A stretch of 11,154 bases of DNA from Hemicentrotus pulcherrimus (taxonomy: Eukaryota > Echinodermata > Echinoidea > Camarodonta > Strongylocentrotidae): positions 241,328-252,481 of the forward strand of contig BEXV01000306.1 in NCBI GenBank assembly GCA_003118195.1, in the 5' to 3' direction. Shown one piece after another: positions 9,301 through 11,154 of this stretch. The notes below the pieces were generated by a model, which worked only from the letters and a program-made list of their open reading frames with translations, did not search any database and was not told the origin of the DNA. A program made the position numbers and the translations under genes. Position 1 is the first letter of the stretch, and every line of letters starts with the position of its first letter.

Positions 9301-10836
9301 CTTGCGATCTCAGCCAACGTCCTACGCCAGACCAGGCTCCCGGCATACCATAGCCCAATAACCTTGCAATCTCAGCCAACGTCCTACGCCAGACCATGCT
9401 CCCAGCATACCATAGCCTAGTCCAGAATCTGGCGTATTTAATTTTGATCTCCACCAGTGCAACCAACGCTACCTCTCCCTTCTTACTTGCTCCCAGCCAA
9501 TGGTGGCGTGATCATTAAATTAGGACGCCCGGCTGGGCAAGTGAGCATAATTATGAGTTTGTTGATAACGCCATCTCCGACGGCTTGAATCAAGTGTGTA
9601 GGGAAATTATAAAGGACCGTGCAGATTCTGGACTAACCATAGCCCAATAACCTTGCGATCTCGGCCAATGTCCTATGCTACACCTCCTGGCATACCATAC
9701 GGATCTCTTCAGTGAAAAGACCGATCTCTGCGAAAATTAGCACGCATGTCGAGTGAGACCGCATCCATATGCGTTCCTGAACAATCAGAAAAATTGTGGA
9801 GGGGGGCCATAATGCCCCCCCCCCCTAGAAGCTATAGATCGCCGATTGCATTGCTAAAATTAAAATTGAATGGGTGTAAAACCATAAGGCCTGGTGTTGA
9901 ATGGTGTCTTTAATATGTAGCTTGTACAAGTGTGATGCTCCGTGCTCATGTTTTAAAGCCCCACTGCACTACTTACAGGTACATGTACACTTGTGCTCTC
10001 TATACAGCAAACAATAGGGACTTTCAGATTCGCACGTCGACTTAGTGCACTGCTACGTGTGACGTCCTGTTAAGGCACTGGCAGTGGATTGCACGTCAAC
10101 ACGGTTGGCTGCCAGTGCCATAAAAGGAAGTCTCATAAAAGGACAGTAGACTATAGCAGTCCACTATGTCGACGTGCAAATTTAAAAGTCCCTATTGCCT
10201 AATCTGTGACCATTGGGCCCCATGATCCTCTCTTTCTTATGTTAATTGAGAGCTGATTTGATGAGATAACCACCTGTCAGTGACCTTGCTGGGTGGTCTA
10301 ATCCTTCTGTAAAGTGTAAACTAGTATACACATATGGGCTTTAATATGTATTTTAAAATAATACTTTGAGAGCAAAGTGGACCGGCTGGGCTTGCCGCAC
10401 ATTGAATAGCGGTCGATTACTGCACCCTCCAGCTCCACTCCACTCCAGGTATGGATGTTTCCAACGTGTGCCATTGCCATGGGCATCGTTGTCCCCGAAC
10501 AAATGAAAGATTTCTGTTTCAGTCCGCTCCTAGCTCCTGTTTGATTACGGCCAGTATTTATACCAGAATGATTTACAATTAAAATAATGATCTAAACTTA
10601 CCTGCAGCTGAACCGTAGGTATGGTCAACATCAGCCCCTGTGTCTGGGTTCGGTGTGGGTCCATGAATGCGGTTCCAATCCATATCATCGTCCCCTTTCT
10701 CATTTTTCCAGGTGCAGTAGGAGTTCTCAAAATCGCAGCTGCCGAACGGAGAACACGGTGAATCTGCAAACAGGATGTCGTCAACCGCGATTCCGCCGCC
10801 TTGTTTGAAATCAGTGGTGCTCGCCTCAAACGACAC
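158..10836 (-). CDS. Multi-MAM-domain protein gene, internal segment of 11 exons
   Basis: Joined exons, 5' to 3' on the minus strand: 10836-10602, 7692-7463, 6799-6664, 5684-5541, 4885-4632, 3862-3772, 3370-3233, 2871-2723, 2086-1967, 972-732, 384-158. Every acceptor ends in AG, every donor begins with GT, and phases match at all ten junctions, giving 655 codons. The product is a string of MAM modules recognised by C-x-FEN-x-x-C-x-W at the start, a DH(T)-x(n)-G turn, a mid-domain CLxF-like strand, WKQA-like sequence and a terminal (G)DI-x-x-DDI motif. MAM modules are roughly 160-170 residue extracellular beta-sandwiches of adhesion and receptor proteins. Large multi-MAM proteins (zonadhesin-like, MALRD1-like, MDGA-like) are plausible relatives, but no LDL-A, Ig or phosphatase domain is visible, so no name is given. 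Three in-frame TAG codons (7547-7549, 826-828, 239-241) interrupt it, so it may be a pseudogene or decaying allele. Both ends of the gene lie outside the window. Confidence 0.85.
239..241 (-). other. In-frame TAG in MAM E, middle
   Basis: GCT GTG TAG GTC on the minus strand, directly after NLAV. It shares the codon pair GTG TAG and the alignment column with the TAG at 7547-7549. MAM C has a tyrosine codon in this column. Confidence 0.9.
430..685 (+). repeat. Imperfect AGT/AGG triplet tract filling intron 10
   Basis: Intron 10 (385-731) is mostly an imperfect trinucleotide array. AGT/AGA units run from about 462 to 540, a G-rich block (GGA/GGAGG) from about 540 to 596, then AGT units again to about 635. 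The plus-strand reading is almost pure purine plus T, and the serine/arginine/glycine-rich open frame over it (437-658) is a by-product of the triplets. Confidence 0.85.
732..972 (-). CDS. Exon 10: end of MAM D fused to first half of MAM E, with in-frame TAG
   Basis: The exon is 241 bp, phase 0 in and phase 1 out. The acceptor is CCCTATAG before ATCACG and the donor is CTAGCTG before GTAAGA. It reads ITFLGRSLDTTKDGSISIDD, closing MAM D, then DGPCESPGTCTFENDYCLW opening MAM E. After KNVQD comes a TAG at 826-828, and the frame continues DDFDWVRSRGEAG and NADHTKQTLAG. It is built like exon 1: the alignable skeleton is D-PC, G-C-FEN-YC-W-KN, DD-DW-R, ADHT, AG. Exon 1 has an acidic DDD run where the TAG lies, so a mutated acidic codon such as GAG is the simplest origin. 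Confidence 0.85.
826..828 (-). other. In-frame TAG in MAM E, N-terminal half
   Basis: CAG GAT TAG GAC GAC on the minus strand. It sits between the C-x-W motif and the DFDW strand, where the paralogous exon 1 has acidic residues. Confidence 0.9.
1015..1283. mobile_element. Near-perfect palindromic (foldback) element in intron 9
   Basis: Positions 1022-1139 are the reverse complement of 1159-1276 with about 10 mismatches in 118 positions by eye. A 19-base spacer separates them, and homology continues a few bases outward to 1015 and 1283. The two arms give near-identical translations on opposite strands, which reflects the palindrome and not coding. No transposase is present and no clear target duplication was found. 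It is most likely a MITE-like foldback element. It ends about 42 bases upstream (in transcript direction) of the exon 10 acceptor. Confidence 0.88.
1670..1860. repeat. Old dispersed repeat fragment in intron 9
   Basis: The sequence contains TCTCTAAGCGCTT, GCTGCCATTACAGTGCTCTAGCAT and TTAATTCCTGCCAGGTACCCATT. A shorter relative, GCTGCCATTATGGCACTCTAGCAT, occurs at about 2223-2246, and a TCTCTAAGCACTTTAC segment at about 7990-8005. The text resembles interspersed repeats remembered from echinoderm genomes, which is an impression and not a search result. The other non-exon parts of intron 9 (1284-1669 and 1861-1966) show nothing recognisable. Confidence 0.5.
1967..2086 (-). CDS. Exon 9: middle of MAM D, second part
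   Basis: The exon is 120 bp, phase 0-0. The acceptor is TTTCCTTAG before GTGAAT and the donor is TTCAAG before GTGAGT. The reading VNQVGVPSGNTKIILSYSG, then RTLSTEWLVFQVPVSVDEDFK, supplies the strand with tryptophan and the pre-terminal segment expected between exon 8 and exon 10. It contains no cysteine. The other two frames give no MAM-like sequence. The exon is assigned on frame, phase and position as much as on similarity. Confidence 0.75.
2241..2395. repeat. ATC/ATT microsatellite in intron 8
   Basis: About 155 bp of imperfect CAT/ATC/ATT triplets precede the SINE. The isoleucine-rich and methionine-rich frames over it are artefacts. Confidence 0.9.
2396..2645 (+). mobile_element. tRNA-derived SINE
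   Basis: The head is tRNA-like, with a pol III A box TGGCTCAGTGG at 2406-2416 and a B box GGTTCGAACCC at 2450-2460. An anticodon-arm-like stem (CCCGCCTCATGAACGGG) lies between them. The tRNA-unrelated body runs on to about 2620 and ends in a GTTATT/ATT triplet tail (about 2622-2645). It lies in sense on the plus strand, opposite to the host gene, inside intron 8. The CCA end and aminoacyl stem of a real tRNA gene are absent. Confidence 0.85.
2646..2715. repeat. ATC and CTC triplet tracts at the exon 8 donor
   Basis: After the SINE tail come ATC-type triplets, then about seven CTC units (about 2692-2713). These abut the exon 8 donor, so the intron begins GTAAGTGAT followed by GAG repeats in transcript sense. 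Confidence 0.8.
2723..2871 (-). CDS. Exon 8: middle of MAM D, first part
   Basis: The exon is 149 bp, phase 1 in and phase 0 out. The acceptor is CCAATTCAG before GTCATT and the donor is CTTGCA before GTAAGT. It reads HFMFLDLSNVQNVNHFGLLE, then the third MAM cysteine in DRCLKVWFYMNNPPGVSLA. The exon stops in the middle of the strand that is uninterrupted in exons 2, 5 and 11, so MAM D has one extra phase-0 intron. The start of that intron runs into a GAG-triplet tract (CTC on the plus strand, about 2692-2713). Confidence 0.85.
2872..3232. other. Intron 7, no recognisable element
   Basis: AT-rich sequence between exons 7 and 8 with a short T-rich run near 3018. No RNA gene, repeat family or coding signal was seen. 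Confidence 0.6.
3233..3370 (-). CDS. Exon 7: first half of MAM D
   Basis: The exon is 138 bp, symmetric phase 1-1. The acceptor is CTCACTTAG before GTTATT and the donor is ATCAAAGG before GTACGC. The protein reads YCGFENGQCGFTQSSTDELP, a W in PWQLSTP, and SSDVLPPYDATYQLSKG. It keeps both N-terminal cysteines and FEN, but the usual DHT before the intron is replaced by DATYQ, so this copy is more divergent. A GTACGC donor is acceptable but weaker than the GTAAG donors nearby. Confidence 0.85.
3387..3440. repeat. GA-rich simple repeat in intron 6
   Basis: GAGA/GACA-type purine tract lying just upstream (in transcript sense) of the exon 7 acceptor. In the transcript it forms a CT-rich polypyrimidine stretch. 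Confidence 0.8.
3525..3582 (+). mobile_element. Retroposon 3' tail remnant
   Basis: GAGCGCTATACAAGAACC is followed by ATT/ATC triplets. This is the form of the 3' end of the triplet-tailed SINE/LINE elements in this genome (compare 2622-2645 and 6540-6602). The body is not identifiable. The remainder of intron 6 (3583-3771) shows nothing specific. Confidence 0.5.
3772..3862 (-). CDS. Exon 6: C-terminal strands of MAM C
   Basis: The exon is 91 bp, phase 0 in and phase 1 out. The acceptor is CCATGCAG before GTGATA and the donor is ACACCAA before GTGAGT. The reading VIFEGVRGSGYDGVLVLDD, then ISFTTGACGTP, is a textbook MAM ending (VxFEGVRG ... DDI) with a closing cysteine. Its final A joins GT of exon 7 to give serine. 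Confidence 0.92.
3893..4125. repeat. CAATT/CAGTT pentanucleotide array with a higher-order unit
   Basis: Degenerate TTCAA/TTCAG pentamers form about four copies of a longer unit of roughly 55 bp. Each copy is recognisable by CAATTCAATTCAACTGAGTT, which recurs at about 3907, 3958, 4012 and 4064. Copies decay to the right. The rest of intron 5 (4126-4631) is AT-rich with nothing recognisable. Confidence 0.88.
4632..4885 (-). CDS. Exon 5: middle of MAM C
   Basis: The exon is 254 bp, phase 1 in and phase 0 out. The acceptor is TTATCTAG before GATTCT and the donor is TTCATG before GTAAGA. The reading FYMYLDAPYEYDWARLNSQ is followed by the third MAM cysteine in STCMEFWYQQYG, the strand GSRLSVYVQNMDGE and a GPQWGPGQVQLSGTDQFM end. 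An N-glycosylation sequon is visible in VWNETEP. This copy has no stop. At the column where MAM B and MAM E carry TAG it has a tyrosine codon (TAC in LSVYV), so it serves as the intact reference for those two domains. It is the longest of the mid-domain exons. Confidence 0.93.
5341..5535. repeat. CT-rich tract in intron 4
   Basis: CTCTCT microsatellite and CT-rich sequence (GA-rich in transcript sense) surround the duplicated exon fragment. The other part of intron 4 (4886-5340) shows nothing recognisable. Confidence 0.85.
5428..5480 (-). pseudogene. Partial tandem copy of exon 4
   Basis: The 53 bp at 5428-5480 match 5563-5615 inside exon 4 with only scattered differences. Read on the minus strand they give GETHYDEEGPGAD, against AETHYDEEGPGAD in the real exon. 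The copy lacks the 15 bases coding around HTIGDE and has GAGAGAGGAAGG where exon 4 has its GAGAGAG/GTAAG donor, so it cannot be spliced the same way. It lies 135 bp downstream of the original in transcript sense, embedded in the CT-rich tract. Confidence 0.85.
5541..5684 (-). CDS. Exon 4: first half of MAM C
   Basis: The exon is 144 bp, symmetric phase 1-1. The acceptor is CACTGCAG before CTCCAG and the donor is GAGAGAG before GTAAGA. The protein reads APEDQGCDFENGFCSW, then GSGYTWKRASAETHYDEEG and ADHTIGDERG: the complete N-terminal half of a MAM domain with both conserved cysteines and the DHT turn before the intron. The exon is a self-contained phase 1-1 module, the arrangement associated with exon shuffling. 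A damaged copy of its 3' part lies just downstream in the intron at 5428-5480. Confidence 0.92.
5822..5970 (+). mobile_element. 3' end of a non-LTR retrotransposon reverse transcriptase ORF (remnant)
   Basis: The plus-strand reading YGGRSFAVVGPNLWNNLPKL, then a frame change to TFKSVLKNALL, matches the familiar C-terminal tail of CR1/L2/jockey-like ORF2 proteins (G-x-RSF-x-x-x-GP-x-LWN-x-LP ... FK-x-x-LK). The frameshift and early stops show it is dead. The copy is 5'-truncated, as is usual for LINEs. Confidence 0.75.
6535..6602 (+). mobile_element. LINE/SINE 3' tail with ATT repeats
   Basis: GTGCTTTATAAATATTG is followed by five or so ATT units and ATC. It may be the true 3' end of the element whose reverse transcriptase remnant is at 5822-5970. 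The intervening 5971-6534 has no recognisable content and could be its 3' UTR. Confidence 0.55.
6664..6799 (-). CDS. Exon 3: C-terminal strands of MAM B
   Basis: The exon is 136 bp, phase 0 in and phase 1 out. The acceptor is ATCATAG before GTTCCA and the donor is AATTGG before GTAAGT. The reading VPILPLSDSFSYQIFLKG continues directly from WKQAL of exon 2 and ends with the MAM signature YGDICIDDMILEDRDC. Its last base joins CT of exon 4 to make an alanine codon. It matches exon 6 in position and phase, although exon 6 is shorter because the loop before the terminal strand is shorter. Confidence 0.88.
7290..7440. repeat. Small inverted-repeat element in intron 2
   Basis: ATCAGTGACAAAT at 7342-7354 is the exact reverse complement of 7409-7421. 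Looser symmetry extends outward (TGACAAATTTTT on both sides, ending in TTTCACAAAG and ATGAAATG). It is probably a degenerate MITE. The rest of intron 2 (6800-7289) is AT-rich and featureless. Confidence 0.55.
7463..7692 (-). CDS. Exon 2: middle of MAM B, with in-frame TAG
   Basis: The exon is 230 bp, phase 1 in and phase 0 out. The acceptor is CCAAAG before GC (completing a glycine with exon 1) and the donor is GCTTTG before GTGAGT. It reads GVYIYLQ, then SSAILKSTVF, the third MAM cysteine in RCFGFYY, and SLGNLEV. A TAG follows at 7547-7549 where MAM domains usually carry an aromatic residue in the L-x-V-Y strand. The frame continues past it with clear MAM sequence (QPWNLKTLSGNKGYGWKQAL), so the stop lies inside genuine domain sequence and is not the end of an exon. 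An alternative intron starting at GTGTAG and ending at a TCAG was considered; it would delete conserved MAM residues. Confidence 0.85.
7547..7549 (-). other. In-frame TAG in MAM B
   Basis: GAG GTG TAG TTA on the minus strand, directly after NLEV. MAM sequence continues on both sides in the same frame. It sits at the same alignment column as the TAG at 239-241. Confidence 0.9.
7720..7870. repeat. AAT/ATA microsatellite cluster in intron 1
   Basis: ATAATAATAAT-type runs at about 7748-7768 and 7803-7822, embedded in AT-rich sequence just upstream (in transcript sense) of the exon 2 acceptor. Confidence 0.8.
7940..8105. repeat. Possible dispersed repeat relative in intron 1
   Basis: It contains TCTCTAAGCACTTTAC, close to TCTCTAAGCGCTT at 1670-1860, followed by unrelated-looking text. 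It could be a distant copy of the same family; support is weak. Confidence 0.3.
8119..8573. mobile_element. Foldback element with GACCACCTGTCTACAAAGACC-type arms
   Basis: Outer arms 8119-8186 and 8505-8573 are inverted copies sharing GACCA-CTGTCTAC-AAGACCAC, TTTTGTTTCCCTT and GGTTTCTC. Inside, ACCTGCCTATAAAGACCAC (about 8214-8232) pairs with GGTGGTCTTTATAGACAGGT (8251-8270), and a further copy GGTGGTCTTTGTAGACAAG lies at about 8460-8478. The same word thus occurs at least five times in alternating orientation. No ORF is present. Flanking 8574-9058 shows nothing recognisable. Confidence 0.8.
9059..9699. repeat. 58/62-bp minisatellite, seven copies, interrupted by a MITE
   Basis: Copies begin at 9059 (58 bp), 9117 (62), 9179 (58), 9237 (62), 9299 (62), 9361 (interrupted at 9417, resumed at 9645) and 9650 (partial, diverged). 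The core is ACCTTGCGATCTCAGCCAAC, then GTCCTACGCCAGACC, CTCCCGGCATACCATAGCCC and AATA. The two lengths differ by AGGC before TCCC. The proline/arginine-rich open frames across it are artefacts of a repeat that lacks stops. Confidence 0.95.
9418..9635. mobile_element. 218-bp MITE with 14-bp terminal inverted repeats and 9-bp target duplication
   Basis: It begins TAGTCCAGAATCTG (9418-9431) and ends with the exact reverse complement CAGATTCTGGACTA (9622-9635). ACCATAGCC flanks it at 9409-9417 and 9636-9644. Removing the element plus one flank restores a perfect minisatellite unit. An internal hairpin joins ACTTGCTCCCAGCC and GGCTGGGCAAGT. A 9-bp duplication is typical of Mutator-like (MULE) transposition, with an 8-bp duplication being typical of hAT. 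It is non-coding. Confidence 0.92.
9789..9826. repeat. G-run/C-run short hairpin
   Basis: GGAGGGGGGCCATAATG is followed by a run of ten or so C. It could fold, or it may be a length-unstable homopolymer. Confidence 0.6.
10012..10197. mobile_element. 186-bp MITE with about 44-bp terminal inverted repeats
   Basis: Left end CAATAGGGACTTT...GCACGTCGAC...TAGTG.ACTGCTA (10012-10055) matches the reverse complement of 10154-10197 at about 39 of 44 positions. Inside, GGCACTGGCAG (10074-10084) and CTGCCAGTGCC (10109-10119) form an 11-bp perfect inner stem. The target duplication is uncertain: a TA lying within CAATAGGG/CCCTATTG would fit a Tc1/mariner-type element, but the symmetry continues past it. 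It has no coding capacity. Confidence 0.85.
10198..10601. other. Start of intron 1, no recognisable element
   Basis: Sequence just downstream of the exon 1 donor in transcript sense. No coding, RNA or repeat signal stands out. The stretch 9700-10011 is likewise unassigned apart from the G/C-run hairpin. Confidence 0.5.
10602..10836 (-). CDS. Exon 1: end of MAM A fused to first half of MAM B
   Basis: The exon is 235 bp, phase 0 in and phase 1 out. The acceptor is ATTTAG before GTGTCG and the donor is CTGCAG before GTAAG. The reading begins VSFEAS and reaches the terminal MAM strand GGGIAVDDILF, closing MAM A. After the linker SPCSPFGSC the next MAM opens with CDFENSYCTW, a DDDMDW strand and an acidic stretch ending ADVDHTYGSAAG, where the conserved phase-1 intron falls. 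Both conserved N-terminal cysteines are present. There is no intron at the A/B border, unlike the B/C and C/D borders; exon 10 has the same fused plan. The GTG at the 5' end is a splice-joined valine codon, not a start. Confidence 0.9.
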
Positions 10837-11131
10837 CTAAATGTAAGGAGAACATGGAGCTAGAAATGATACAGTGCGCGCCTTTTCAAAATCTTGAAAA
10901 ATACACTTTTTTGAAGGGCGTTCAAAAAGGCTAACAAGCCGAGTCGGATGCCCGCCCCTCTCACCACACACGCCCATCTGATTCAGACCGAAGCACTCTT
11001 CTTGAATTGGAGATTTATTTTGTCCCCTCTTCCTTATTTTCATACGGTCGAATGTCGATTCACGTGTTAAATCGCAGAATGTATAGTCGACTGGCATTGT
11101 GTAACTATATACAGACGCGGATCCACGGGGA
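10837..11131. other. Intron upstream of exon 1, no recognisable element
   Basis: Intronic sequence leading to the exon 1 acceptor. The open frame at 10837-11097 has no domain features and ends exactly where the exon acceptor lies, so it is taken as chance. Confidence 0.5.
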
Positions 11132-11151
11132 GGGGGGGGGGGGGGGGGGGG
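11132..11151 (+). repeat. Twenty-base G homopolymer at the window edge
   Basis: A run of about 20 G follows CACGGGGA. It may be genuine, but homopolymers of this length are prone to length error. Confidence 0.85.
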
Positions 11152-11154
11152 CCG

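Noticed and set aside
9059..9420. CRISPR-like repeat array
   Set aside because: The whole unit is conserved with no variable spacers, and the genome is animal.
9021..9466. Repetitive protein encoded by open frames on both strands
   Set aside because: The frames follow the minisatellite, shift between 58- and 62-bp units, and have no splice or start context.
10837..11097. Further upstream coding exon on the minus strand
   Set aside because: It has no MAM or other domain features, and the frame is interrupted by the clear acceptor of exon 1.

Overview
The window looks like an internal stretch of a spliced animal gene. The coding pieces are short, are bounded by GT/AG splice sites and sit in AT-rich, repeat-packed introns. 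All recognisable coding sequence is on the minus strand. It consists of consecutive exons of a protein built from tandem MAM domains, the extracellular adhesion/receptor module. Eleven exons can be placed from 10836 down to 158. Their splice phases agree at every junction (0-1, 1-0, 0-1, 1-1, 1-0, 0-1, 1-1, 1-0, 0-0, 0-1, 1-0) and they sum to 1965 bases (655 codons). Neither gene end is present: no start codon, signal peptide, membrane anchor, polyadenylation site or promoter is visible. The organism is probably a deuterostome marine invertebrate, most likely an echinoderm. That rests on the repeat style (tRNA-derived SINE with an ATT-type tail, abundant ATC/ATT microsatellites, foldback MITEs), recalled from general familiarity and not from any search.

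Domain layout, 5' to 3' on the minus strand: the end of MAM A (exon 1), all of MAM B (exons 1-3), MAM C (exons 4-6), MAM D (exons 7-10) and most of MAM E (exons 10-11, running off the left edge). Introns mostly recur at homologous places: phase 1 before the mid-domain exon, phase 0 before the terminal strand, phase 1 at domain borders. The A/B and D/E borders have no intron and are fused in one exon. This suggests a three-domain block duplication in which D corresponds to A and E to B.

The main anomaly is three in-frame TAG codons (7547-7549, 826-828, 239-241) in otherwise open, correctly spliced exons, with no frameshift and no in-frame TAA or TGA. Two of them fall at the identical alignment column of MAM B and MAM E, although those domains share only about 43% of residues there. 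A decaying gene, an inherited old stop, recoding or RNA editing, and sequence error are all considered.

The introns hold the rest. Intron 10 is a purine-rich triplet tract. Intron 9 has a near-perfect 118-bp-arm palindrome close to an acceptor, plus an older dispersed repeat. Intron 8 has an ATC microsatellite and a tRNA-derived SINE. Intron 6 has a GA-rich tract and a retroposon tail, and intron 5 a CAATT/CAGTT array. Intron 4 has a CT-rich tract containing a damaged copy of half of exon 4. Intron 3 has the 3' end of a non-LTR retrotransposon, and intron 2 a small inverted-repeat element. Intron 1 (2.9 kb) holds a foldback element, a 58/62-bp minisatellite carrying a 218-bp MITE with a 9-bp target duplication, and a 186-bp MITE with 44-bp terminal repeats. 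Nothing on the plus strand looks like a host gene.
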